Position numbers and translations under genes: made by a program. From Purshia tridentata (lineage: Eukaryota > Streptophyta > Magnoliopsida > Rosales > Rosaceae), in assembly GCA_003254885.1 (NCBI GenBank), contig QANT01000313.1:168153-232152 (forward strand): DNA of 64,000 bases, read 5' to 3'. Under the pieces are notes generated by a model. The model had not been told where the DNA came from. It made no database searches and saw only the letters and a list, made by a program, of their open reading frames with translations. Positions within the stretch are counted from its first letter, which is position 1, and the number at the start of each line of letters is the position of its first letter. Positions 44,657 through 56,565 of this stretch are shown one piece after another.

Positions 44657-47381
44657 TCAGGCACGGTTCATGTATTGCCCAGTTCTGGTATCCACCATTA
44701 TTTCATCGCCTATATTTACAAACAGCGGGACATAGACAATAGCACCGGTGTCAAGAGTCGCTGGCTTTGTTCCACCTGCAAGTAAATTCCAGTTAGAGAA
44801 AAAGAGTAATGAAATCAGTAATAATTGATTATTAAAAAAATATATATTATAGATGTTTTCCTTTTTGGACAAGTCCCATCTCATTGGCATCCATTTATTA
44901 CCGCTTAGGTTTATGATAACCAAATGAAAAGACACAAAGGGCAAACCACAGAGAGAAGATATTTCTTTCCCAAACTTTTGTCTGTAAAGAAGGTCCGTGC
45001 AGTAGAGAATTCTACTTATTCCAAGTTTCCAACAGTAAATTTAGTTGTTATCAGGAGTTTTGTCACCTCTAAACCGCAAGATATCAGTTAGGAACACATT
45101 CCCAGAGCTGATTAATCAGTTTATCTATCAGCGTGACCCTAATAACATGTTCAATTGCCAACATTTACCAGGCTTCATGGATTGATAAGAATTTACACCA
45201 ATAACATAATAAAATTTGTCCTTGAAAATTTGTGAGAGGACACAATTGCATTACCTCCTTGAGCGGTGTCACCTTTAAGTCCAGGATCAACATCAACCAC
45301 AGTTAGCTTCACTGTGATGGGGATGTCAACATCGATAAGCTGCAAGTATATAACAAAAAAGCAGACTACTATCAAAGACCAAAATAATGAAACCAACCAT
45401 CACCATCAACTATTTTGATTTCATTTGCCGATGGCCACTCATACAGTCAAGTATAAGCATCTCAACATGAATGTAAGATGCACTGACATGAAACATCAAT
45501 GACTATAAAAACGTTCCTCAAGACTGCTGTGTTTTTGAGGTAGTACTCAACCACTTTATCTGCTTAAAAGCACCATCTTGGGCACAGTTTATCAAATGTA
45601 TCATTAAATTTTGCAGCAAAAAGTCGAAATTTAATTGCCTGAAAAACAATGGATGGCTTAAAAGAGAATACGGAAAGTACTTTATCATTCCAAAAAAGCA
45701 AATTGCAGTCCATTCCCTCTTTCAGCCATTTTGTTTGGCCCCCAATTTGTGATTCATTTACACGAATTTCTTCATATGTGCTCTGAGACATGTGAAAAGA
45801 CAAAAAACAAAAAACAGAACCATATCTGAGATAGAGAAATTAACATAGTTATCACTAACTTATAAAGATAATAAAATCAGATGGCTTCCTTGAGAACAGG
45901 AATAGATCCCAAGTGTCCTAAAATGAAGAGCTAATAGTCCATAACTCCATAAGAATGAATATCACATTTTAATTTTAAATTAAAAACTCTACTGAAGAAT
46001 ACCAGGTCCATGAAGACAAACTGGGAACCGTCTTTGTATGTGAATTGCTTAGTTTCCTTGTATATATTTGCCTCATTAATCTGGGAAAAAAATAAAACAT
46101 AAGAAGGTATGTAAAGGCATCTAATATGACCACTTATATGCACTCCATGTTTCAATGGGGGGAAAAATCAATCAAGATGTCTGCCCATGCAGCTGGAAGA
46201 GACTCTATGCCAATGCACTTGGTATCTGATATCTACTGTTGGAAAATTTGTGTCATATGAGATGAATATGGAAAACATATCTGGCCTCACAAAATGTTGA
46301 CCACCTCAAGACTGGGGGAGGAGATATGGTTTACCACATAACATTTTGAAGCATACCTTGGATTCAAGATATTTGTACAATATGACTGTATTCCTTAACA
46401 CGGTTTGGGAAAAATAATCTACATGTTGTATTTCTTTTCTTAACAACAAAGTGAAACCAAGTATAACCTGAATGTTAAGCAATGCCATATGTTCGCAGTC
46501 AACTAAATGGAAGTATGCCACATAAATTGTTAATAAAAGATGAATATTAACCAGTTGTTCTCCAAGTAAACTGCTAGCGGAATGTACTAACACCGAATAA
46601 AATATGTCATATGCCACCTATATGGTCGACTTGTTCACACATCAGCAATTGCCAACTGCATTAAACTTTAAATATATCCAGAACTGCAGAATTTAATCAC
46701 AGATCTATGAACATTACCGTACCACCTGCTCGAAACGTTTTCTCAACAGTGTTTCCTGTTAGATAATTGCGCATTCTGGTCCTTACAAATGCAGCCCCTT
46801 TCCCAGGTTTCACATGAAGAAACTCTACAGAAGGCCAACAGGCAGCGAACTAATAAGCTTAAAATGAGCTATAAGTAATATAGACAGTTGTTTAACAAAT
46901 AAATATTTCCTCCTGGAAATATTAGACAGATAGAGAGAGACAATATAGACAGTCGTTTACCCAATAACAAGAAAGTCAATATGTTCTGCATAAACTCAAA
47001 AAACAAGAAGAAAGGAGATAGAAGTACCCAAAACTCGCCACGGCGCTCCATCAACTTCAATGTTGGAACCCACTTTGATATCGTTGCTAGAGAACGCCAT
47101 AATCCCTGAAATTTTCACAATTCAACGTCACTCACCTCCCCCCAAAAACTTATATTTTATCATTTCAAAATTAGTAAATGAAAATCAAAGAGTGAGAGCC
47201 AAAGAAGTTTACTAGGAAGGCTGGGACGTAGTGGCACACGGGTAAAACTCCGCATTGGCAGAACAAACGCCTTGGACGACAGTGAAACTGATGAAAGTGA
47301 TGATAGTAGTGATGGTGGTGATGGACGGCTGAGGATGGAGGAAGCAGATGAGACATTGAAGGTTGCTGCCATTCCCGCCAT
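44657..47381 (-). CDS. Elongation factor P, plastid type
   Basis: Seven exons (47213-47381, 47028-47105, 46718-46824, 46003-46080, 45681-45782, 45255-45339, 44657-44775) give 245 residues. Residues 1 to about 57 form a Ser-rich plastid transit peptide. The bacterial-type EF-P follows from about residue 58 ([18 protein letters not shown]), with the tip loop [12 protein letters not shown] (86-97; Lys91 occupies the position modified in bacterial EF-P). The OB domains follow ([40 protein letters not shown] at the C-terminus). EF-P helps ribosomes over polyproline stretches, here in plastid translation. The QGGGTKP junction adds one Gly at exon 6/7, at a splice site that could be used one base differently; the frame favours the version given. 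The upstream CTG-type frame start (47411) lacks an ATG. Confidence 0.93.
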
Positions 47382-48004
47382 GGTTATGGTTTTTTGAGAA
47401 ATGAGAAGCAACGCAGAAGTAAAGCAAAGGCGGGTGATTTTCGCAGTATTTTTGTGTATCCTTTACCGGAAATTTAGACGGCCATGACATGAGTGATGAG
47501 TCCCCGCTTAGATAAGGACTACGGTGTCGGAGTGTCTCTTTGCTTTGCGCCTTCTGTTGGGCTTGGGGCTGCCTTCCCTACTCATTCTTCACTTCGGTTG
47601 GTCCACAACAGGCCCATTGGGTCTGAAGCCATTGAAAAGGTCTTTATTTCTTTTTCTTTCTTGTAAAATAGTAACATTTCTTAACTTGGAAAATTAAATT
47701 TCCTTGTTGAAAAAGCCGCGATTTCATGGTATTATTTGTGCTCGTGTGTCATGCTCATGTTGTGCCTAGTCTGATAAGCTTAAAAAATTTTCCAACACAT
47801 CTCATTTACTTGCATTGTGTTTGTGCGAACTTAACTTGACGCATCTCATGTTATATCGTATATGTTTTAATAATATCATATTCATATTGTGTACGTGTTA
47901 GTCCAATATAATCTCTTTAAGACCTCTAAACAACTATTGATCAACTCTCATTCTACTTCATCTTGAATTGACTTTCTTTATATAAAAAATAGATAATCAT
48001 AAAT

Positions 48005-48800
48005 TAATTACTAATGTTGTTGATTAGTCTCTTTTTCTTTCATTATGGTGTAATTACGTGTTAATAATTCAACAACATATGTCGATCATGCACATACACA
48101 TATACAGTTGCGGTTAATTATTGATGTAGATGCCTCTCACAATGTTTTAGTAATTGTTAATTATTGATGTATGTATAATATAACTCATTATAAGAACTCA
48201 TTCAAATCACCAATGGTTTTTTTTTTGGCCAGGAAATCACCAATGGTTAACCATGCACATATACTGCAAATCCACAGCTGCCAATAATGGACATACACTT
48301 ATACCCCCAAATTAACACTTTTTAATCACGTACATGCACTTATATGCATGTTAAGCATGCACATATATTTATATGTAAAATCAACGGTTGTCAATTATGC
48401 ACATAACCTTATATACAAATCAACAGCTATCAACCATACAGATACACTTGTATGCAAATAAACAACTATCAATCATGCATATACACTATTAAGCAGATCA
48501 ACAATTCAAATCAACAATTGTCAATCATGTACACACACTTATACGCATAATTGTAAATCATATACATTTATACAACTTCGATTAACATTCCTTTGAAATT
48601 TTATGTTTTAATATTTTTATCAAATGTACTTATCCATTCACACACCTACATATATCTTCTCTTGAAATTAAAAAATTATTATTTTTGAAATATGATTTTA
48701 TATCTAGAAAAATGGATAATCACCCTACTAATCGTTGTTGATTAGTCTTTCTTTCTTTTAATGATGTTATTACGTGTTAATAATTCGTGATCAATCATAA
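48005..48800. repeat. Direct repeats flanking the 48.1-48.6 kb array
   Basis: Left copy about 48005-48085 and right copy about 48724-48798 share ACTAAT-GTTGTTGATTAGTCT, then TTACGTGTTAATAATTC. They resemble terminal repeats or the ends of a duplication. They enclose the degenerate tandem array. Confidence 0.7.
48130..48580 (+). repeat. Degenerate minisatellite (about 40-45 bp unit)
   Basis: About nine imperfect copies of a unit with the consensus AAATCAACAGCT(A/G)TCAA followed by CATGCACATACACTTATATG. Individual copies show the same three-part order (CAAC..., TCAA-CATGCA, ACATACACTTAT). The array is AT-rich and non-coding. Confidence 0.75.
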
Positions 48801-49560
48801 GTTCAAACAACATCCCACTCTGTGTCTTTCATAGTCCAAGCGACTCCGGAACACGTGCAGCAACAGCAAGAAAACCAAGCGAGGTCAGTTCACACTTCAC
48901 ACAGGCGTGACGCGCGTGACTGCTCTGTCTTCTGGCGCGTGTGTTGGCACTTCTCTTTCAGCATGGTAGGTACCACAATTCCAGGTCACCTCACCTATCA
49001 TCATCACCTACTATTATGATGTCATGAATACAAACAAAGTCAACGGACCCGATTCGTTGAATCACTTCCATTGTGAAACATCGATGATTGGACGGCGCAG
49101 AGACTCTGAGAAGACAAAGACGGACAAACCTCCGCAGCACAAAATCACAACTTACGCGGCAAAAGTGTAAATAAGTGGTCGGAGAGTGGGTTTTGAGTAA
49201 ATGCAAGGACTGATTGTTTGTTGCATGCGATATATGGAATTGGACAAAAAAGGGCCTAATGGCGCACTTTCCGGTGCTATCCTGCCGCCGTATATTTTCA
49301 TTAATATTTATTATTATATTGAAATCAGTCTCAGTCTCTCTCACAAAGTGAAACTATTTGATTTATTTTTACCTTTTTTTCTTTGGTTTATGGAATTTTT
49401 TTCAGAATATCAGTTATTTATATATTTTAAAGAAGAAAATGGGTAGTAGTAACTAGTAAGTAAAAAGAGAGAGGTGGGGGCGAGTTGGCTGAGTCTTGAA
49501 GCATAATCATCGTGCATGCATTTTGTGCATTTCTTCCATTTTTCAACTCTGCATGCACAC

Positions 49561-49971
49561 GTCTCCTTCTCCCAAAACGCCAGGTGCCGATCCAGCTCTC
49601 CGGTGCCGACACCCAACTTCAACTCCAACCACTACACCGCTTCGTTTCCCCAAATTCCCCCATCGAACTCCAATCGCTATCTGTCTGAAAAATCACACTG
49701 ATAAGCAGACGATCCGTCCCTCTGTCAGTATACAAATGAAGTAGTTTTGGTTCTGTTTCGGTGAAAGTTGCGAGCTTGAGGTTAGCTCCTTTCGTTTGTG
49801 TTTTTCTGTTCGTATTATTGCTTTTTTGGTTGGTCAATTTTGTGTTTTTATTTCTCGGCCAGATTTTTTGCAAAAAGAAAAAAAAAATTGAGGATTAGAT
49901 TAGGGATTTTATGTGTATTAGTTTCCGATTGGATTGAATATTGTTGAAATTTACAGAATTTGAGTGCCGAA
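49561..49971 (+). other. Leader region of the VAL2-like gene
   Basis: A CT-rich, C-rich stretch (about 49560-49740) followed by a likely donor (CTTGAGGTTAGC, about 49780) and an acceptor TTTACAG at 49950-49956 indicates a spliced 5' UTR, with the ATG 16 bases after the acceptor. Inferred from splice consensus only. Confidence 0.5.
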
Positions 49972-52900
49972 ATGGAGTCACGCACTTGCATGAACGTTTC
50001 TTGCCGGACTTCGACCTCGATCGAATGGAAGAAAGGTTGGGCTTTGCGATCTGGTGGATTCGCCAATCTCTGTCACCAGTGCGGGTAATTCACTGTTTTT
50101 TTAATATTTCGTTGTATGTTTTTTGAGCATAATGTTATGGAATTGGACGGCTGTGGATTTGGATGAATTTTTTTTTCTGATTTTTTTTTTAATTCTTGGC
50201 TTTTTGGAGGTTTTAAGTCGATAGTCTACCATTTCCACGTTGTGCTCTGTTCTTAACGGCTACATGCTATTTGTGGCCATTTTATGGAATTTTGTTTTTT
50301 GTTTTTCTTTGTTTTTTTTTTTCCACAAATTTACTTATTTATTTTTGCATTTTATCTTCTTAAATCTATATTTGTTCAAATAAAAAATGGAATTTAACAC
50401 CTAATACTCAACTCAATCTAATAATAAACGTGGATAAGTTTTACAAATAAAAAATAAAATAAAATTCTTCACTACCTCTGAATTAAGTGAAGTTACCCAA
50501 TACAAAGACGACTAAAGAGTCGGGGTACTGTCATTGCTAGAATTGCATATGTTGCCTTGATAGCAAACCAAGCATTTAAATCATTTCACTTTATGCTTCT
50601 CTGTGATTCTACAAGTGACAAATCCAATCACAGTCTAAACTATTTGTAATGTTCTGAGAAGATATTTTAGTTTGGAAAATAATATAGATTGCTACACCGC
50701 CAAGTGTTGTGTGTGGTAAGTCAGTCTTTTGTTTCACCCAATGCTTGAGTTGAAGTCGCCACATCCACACACAAGGTCTTGGCCCATGAGAAAAAAATGT
50801 AGATTTCTATTGTCTTTTAGAACTATGGTATCAACCTTTGTAAGTGTCTTGGTGTTCAATGGTTGTTGATGTTATTTCTTTCTAGCAGTATTCAATACAT
50901 ATACTGCAAGGCTTCAGCACGTGAAACATTTATGATTTATGTTGTGATGTGAAATTGATATTGCACTAGGTCTTCATATGAGAAAGCAATTTTTTGTGAT
51001 GTATTCCACTCAAGAGAAGCCGGTTGGAGGCAATGCGTAGTATGTCACAAGGTGAGTATATACCCAACAGTCCAAGAATTTTGTGTTTGATTTCCTATCC
51101 TCTCCTGCCCCTTACTTTGGCTCTTCCATTCTAATAATTTGCACCTAATAGAATTTGTTCTCTGCAGCGTCTCCATTGTGGATGCATTGCTTCCGAGTCT
51201 CTGATTGAACTTCTTGATGCTGGTGGTGTGAAGTGTGTAAAATGTCCACAACGTTTGGAACCTCCCCCTGTAAGATCAATTTATAGAATCATATCAGCTT
51301 TAAAATGCATTTCTGTTGGTAAATTTTACAAATTTGTAATCAACAGTCCTAACTTCAAAAAGGATGATAGATATCATTCATATCTCTTTCTTGGTAGAAG
51401 AGGTAAAATAGAAAACATGGAAGAAAGAAGTGTACATTGGTCTGATTTTGTAGAATAACACCAAAGTATTGTGATTGTCTATTGTCACATTACGGTTGGT
51501 TATTTCTTGCATAAGTGTACTCTTATAGCGGAATCATGCTTCATTTCTTAAGTGTACTCTTGTATTTGAGTTATTTATAATGATTTTGAAACATATTCAC
51601 ACAGACTGCAAGTGATGAAAAGCCTAATGATGGACATGGCCCATCCAAAATCATTGTGCTGCAATCAACTTGTACAGATAATCAATTGGATGAAAGCAAT
51701 GTTGAAACAATGAAGCTTATGCCGTTGGGAGATAATAAAGAGTGTAATGGGCTTAGGAACTTGCTTCAATCTCCAAACAATGACGCAAATGGGTTATTGT
51801 GGAAAGTGAAACAGGACGATGTTCCGCTTTCTGTGGGGGAAATTGGAGGCACATGTTTGTCAAATTTTATTCAGGCATCCAATGGATCATCTGAGGCTTC
51901 CAAAGCAGAAATTTATAAGGAAAACGTAGGGATAAATGATATATATGAATCACTTCCACACACAAATTTGAGTATGACCCTTGGTGCACCTTTGGGAAAT
52001 GCAAATCCTTTTCCTGGTGCTATTGTTGATGAAAGGGAACACAGGAAGGCATCTACTCCATTTCTACAGGGAGCTAGGTCTCGCCATCCTTTTCCAAAGC
52101 CCCCAAAATTGGCCCTTGCTGTAGGGTTGGAGGAAAATACTACAGTGGCTTCACATGCACGTGTTGCAAGGCCACCTGCTGAAGGACGGGGACGGAATCA
52201 GTTACTTCCCCGCTATTGGCCCAGGATCACAGACCAGGAGTTGCAGCAAATATCTGGAGAGTATCCTTCATAATTAGTTTCTTGGCTTTTTCCTTCATAC
52301 ATCACCAGTCCTAAATTTTTTATTTTAATGATTATCTGCTAAGTCAGATAGTGATTTCCTTAACTGTGATGTTTTCAAGTTCAAATTCCACAATTGTGCC
52401 ATTGTTTGAAAAGATGCTGAGTGCCAGTGATGCTGGTCGAATTGGTCGTTTGGTGCTACCTAAAGCATGTGCAGAAGTAAGTTTTATGGTTTATTACTCC
52501 AAGATCTCACTGATATTTGTGGTCATTGTCATTTTTCTAATTGTATTTTCATTTTTTCTTTTTCGGTCGATCATTTTCTTTATTGTATTCATTACTATAT
52601 TTTTCTGTACAAGCTTATGTATCAGTCAAATTTGAACCACCGTGTAGGCATATTTTCCTCCTATCTCTCAACCTGAGGGCCTTCCTTTAAGGATTCAAGA
52701 TGTGAAGGGAAAAGAATGGGTGTTTCAGTTCAGATTCTGGCCTAATAATAACAGTAGGATGTACGTTTTGGAGGGTGTAACCCCCTGCATACAGTCCATG
52801 CAGTTGCAGGCTGGAGATACTGGTAATTTTTAGTTACTGAATTTATTAAGTCAGTGTTAAATATATTTTTATTTATGTGTGTGTGTGTGTGTGTGTGCCT

Positions 52901-55614
52901 GCACGTGTGTGTAGTGCTGAATTGTTCTTTTAGTCCACTGGAAGTCCACTTGGGACCATGGACTGCACTACCCCGTCACCCCTTAATTTATGGTGTATTT
53001 GGAAAAAAGGGAAAAAATTTGTTGTAGTCTCATTTTCTTATCAAATGATGTTCCAACTGCAGGTGAAGATGCCATATATTATTGATATAGATCCCAATAC
53101 TTGAGGGTGGAGGGATAATTAGTAATCACTTCTTTAAGTGGATGTTCTTAAATTACTTCTTTTGTGTTTTTTTTTTTTTTCAATTATTTTGTTACAGTGA
53201 CTTTCAGTCGTATGGATCCTGAAGGAAAACTTATTATGGGGTTCCGGAAAGCATCAAATTCTGTTGAAATTCAGGTAAAAGCCTCTTTCATTTTTTCATA
53301 TCAGCAAAATGGATAATATATTATTAATATGCAAACTATTAAAATAAACAGGATACCCATCTTTCTGCCATTCACAATGGCGCTCACTCAAGTGAAACTT
53401 TCTTTTCGGGTGTTTTTGAGAACCTTCCTATAATAAGTGGTTACTCTGGCCTTCTTCAGTCACTGAAGGGAAGCATGGATCCCCATCTAAATGCACTGTC
53501 CAAACACTTCACTACAGCTAGTGGTGATATTAGCTGGCATAAATCTGAGAAGCATGAAGGCAGGACAAGGGAGGGCTTACTGCTGCCATCGTTACTTGTT
53601 CCCGAGAGGAAAAGAACTAGAAATATTGGGTCCAAGAGTAAGAGGCTGCTCATAGATAGCCTAGATGCTCTAGAGCTGAAGCTTACTTGGGAAGAGGCTC
53701 AGGATTTGCTTCGTCCACCTCCAGCTGCCAAGCCAAGCACAGTCATGATTGAGGATCTTGAATTTGAAGAGTATGAAGTGAGTGATGTCATTAACGACTT
53801 TTCTTAACAGATTTGCAACTTTTTAATTTGAATTTTCCAGGTCACTAGGCAATCTATGGTTGATTTTCTTATATTTTTGCAGTTAATTCTAATTTTAGAT
53901 ATCACCTTGATGGTTAAGAGCTCCAGTGACTTGTGATAACTGTAAATTTTTGTTATTTAGGAACCTCCTGTGTTTGGAAAGAGGAGTATTTTCATAGTCC
54001 GCTCAACTGGGTATGTCTTTCTTTATATTCTATGTACACACACACACACACACACACATATATATTTTTTCCATAGAATTTAGTTTGTAAAGTTAATGAC
54101 TTATCACTTGACAGATCTCAATGATTCACCTATTATGGCACCCGTTACACCATTCTAAAATGGTGTCTTCATTTTTATTTATTTATTTGTAGCTAGGAAA
54201 GATGACATGTGTAGTGGAAATATCAAAGGAGCAAACTGTATCCTTTGTCATTATGCAATTTGTCTTGTGTTGAAAGTATTAATATAAAATTAATAAGCTT
54301 GACCTTTAGGGAACAAGAGCAATGGGCTGAGTGTGATAGCTGCTCTAAATGGCGAAGATTGCCAGTTGATGTACTTCTTCCATCTAAGTGGATCTGTGCT
54401 GACAATGTGTGGGATCAAAGCAGGTTTGCAATAGGTTTCTTCTAGTGGTTTCTTGCAGTAAAAATAGTGCTTAAATAAATCTTCGCATGTCTCAAACTTT
54501 GTCTCATCAGGTGTTCGTGCTCTGCTCCAAATGAATTAACACCAAGGGAGCTGGAAAGTTTTCTCAGACTGAGTAAGGGTATGATGCAAGCTTATTTGTC
54601 TATTAATTTTTAAGGATCCCATAACACATGCTGCTTAGTTTGCTTTATCAAAAAGTGGCATCATTTATGTAATGTTGTAATCTGCTTAGTGTTCTTAACC
54701 AGTGGAAATTTGGGCTTTATATAACTCATCCATTATGGTCTTAAAGTATTCCAATCTTTCAGTAGAAATCAAAGTCTAAAGTTCTTATTAGAACATATTT
54801 AGAGAATGTTTATATCAATTCAATGTATTGTTTCATAGAATTCAAAAAAAGGAGAATAGCAACATACCCGAGGGCAAACCAGGAAAATGAATCTTCTGGC
54901 CTTGATGCTTTGGCCAATGCTGCAATCCTTGGAGACAATGTAACTGACACAGGAACTGCATCTGTTGCTACAACAACAAAACATCCCAGGCATCGTCCAG
55001 GCTGCTCATGTATTGTGTGCATTCAGCCCCCAAGTGGGAAGGGCAAGCATAAGCCTACATGCACATGCAATGTGTGCATGACGGTTAAACGCCGTTTTAA
55101 AACCCTAATGATAAACAAGAAGAAACGTCAATCAGAGAGGGAAGCGGAGATTGCCTATAGAAGCCAGCATACATGGGGCCCTAGGGATGAAGCAGAAGTG
55201 GACAGCACTTCTAGGCATGTATCGCCACACCTTGATCCTTCAGACAATGAGGCCAGGTCTGCAAATGAATCAGAATCCAAGAGCCAAAGCAAATTGGTTG
55301 AAAATGGGAAGGGAATATTAGACTTGAACTGCCATCCTGGCCGAGAAGGAGACTTGCAAGCAGGGCCAAACCAGGTGAGCATGATGTCTCTTGTTCAAGT
55401 AGCGAGCCTTCCTCTGGAGACATATTTGAAACAGAATGGTCTTACCAGCTTGACAACCGAGCAGCAAGCAAGTTCAATGTCACATGTGCCGCCACAAGCC
55501 CCTAATGAGAGTGAGGAACAACTTAACGAGAATCAGTGTCTTGGTTCTGTTGCTCAAGAGCCGGAAAGTGGGGATGAAGAAAGGCCGGACCAAAGCCAAG
55601 AAGATCCTTTATGA
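49972..55614 (+). CDS. VAL2: B3-domain transcription repressor, VAL2/HSL1 type
   Basis: Twelve coding exons (49972-50084, 50970-51051, 51168-51269, 51605-52260, 52380-52476, 52648-52822, 53198-53274, 53352-53777, 53961-54010, 54310-54423, 54511-54578, 54839-55614) give 911 residues. Domain order: PHD-like Cys/His region (about 5-98, CMNVSC, NLCHQCG, CVVCHKRLHCGC); linker; B3 DNA-binding domain (about 322-432, [49 protein letters not shown]); CW zinc finger (about 593-645, [25 protein letters not shown]); Cys-rich cluster (about 707-733); and EAR motif LDLN (814-817). VAL proteins bind RY elements in seed and FLC-type genes and recruit Polycomb/HDAC to repress them. The [11 protein letters not shown] phrase and the SMMSLVQ...LETYLKQ tail resemble VAL2 more than VAL1. 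It is longer than the Arabidopsis protein, mainly in the linker. Confidence 0.95.
52876..52897 (+). repeat. (GT)n microsatellite in a VAL2 intron
   Basis: GT dinucleotide run in the intron between exons 6 and 7. Confidence 0.9.
54035..54066 (+). repeat. (CA)n/(TA)n microsatellite in a VAL2 intron
   Basis: CA dinucleotide run followed by TA repeats, between exons 9 and 10. Confidence 0.9.
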
Positions 55615-56565
55615 TGGAAGTTGCTGTTTATTAAAAAAAAAAAAATTAAAAATTATTGGCTTCTTTCTTAAATAATTACAGATTAAAGGTCTTTTTCCTT
55701 TGGTATGAAATATGTTTCTTTAGCTGAGAGTGTGATTGTGCGTTACATTATAGATTAAGTTATATTAATATACACTTGGTTTCTGTTTTGAAAAAACAAT
55801 AATTGGGCTGTATATGCATGGAATTTCTTCTTCCATGTTTCATTATAATATAAGCAGCTAGGGAGTATTTATCTCAACTCATTCCCACACGTTTGCGGCC
55901 TCCAGCTACAGCAGGTGGTATGAAGTTGGACGTGAGGAGTAATTTTAAACTTTAAAGTTCGGTGACCCGTCATGCTTTTCCGAATTCATTTGAGCACCAC
56001 AAAAGAGAAAAAAACAAACATTGAGGTTTTGTTCATCGAAAAGCATGCACTTAAGTTTCGCATCCTTTTTTTACTTGAATTAAGATTCACATTTGCACCT
56101 AACACATTTATATTTTGTAGAGGTTTGTACCACTCTCGTCCCCTCTAAGGCTCCAAATAAGTCTCAAATTCAGATCCCCATTTCTAAATCTCATATTTGA
56201 ATGAAAATTACGTTCTTCCCTAATAACAACACCTGGTCTTTGTCAATTGGAAGGGCTCTTGTGTGTGTAGGCGTTGGAGATAGCAGAGTAGTTAACGCTT
56301 AAACACAGTAATTAAATAATGACGGTTAAAAAGATAAGGACTCTTGAAAAGATTTAAACTCGTTGAACTGCATTGTAGATTAAAGGGAAACTAGATGAAC
56401 CCAGTTAACCCTAGCAGGCACTATATCTACAAAAGGACATTCTCTGTTTCATCGTCTTCCGAATTGGAAGGTGGAACAACCACATTTTATCTTCTATATA
56501 TGGTGATGAGTCACAACGAACAGCAAAAAATAAAAAATAAAAGAAAAAATGCACATTATACACAA
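55615..56565. other. Convergent 3' flanks of the VAL2-like and RLCK genes
   Basis: Non-coding. An A-run near 55633 and AT-rich sequence fit the two 3' ends. The small frames at 56395-56926 lie opposite the RLCK C-terminus and show no protein character. Confidence 0.5.

Larger units (their letters stand above)
47382..49560. other. Divergent intergenic region between EF-P and VAL2-like genes
   Basis: No gene is supported. It contains the EF-P 5' flank, a stretch with GTGTCATGCTCATGTTGTGCC-like text typical of dispersed plant repeats (about 47740-47830), the tandem array at 48060-48580 with flanking direct repeats, and the VAL2 promoter. Confidence 0.5.

Noticed and set aside
47160-47490. Other minus-strand frames over EF-P exon 1, one with His-rich text
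   Set aside because: Alternative frames of the transit-peptide exon; the EF-P frame is the one that splices correctly.
48130-48580. Possible CRISPR-like array
   Set aside because: This is plant DNA; the units are diverged, without conserved repeats and unique spacers, and no cas genes are present. It is a degenerate minisatellite.
49496-49744. 82-codon frame in the VAL2 leader
   Set aside because: It falls in the C/T-rich 5' leader, has no recognisable domain and is followed by a splice donor; probably UTR.
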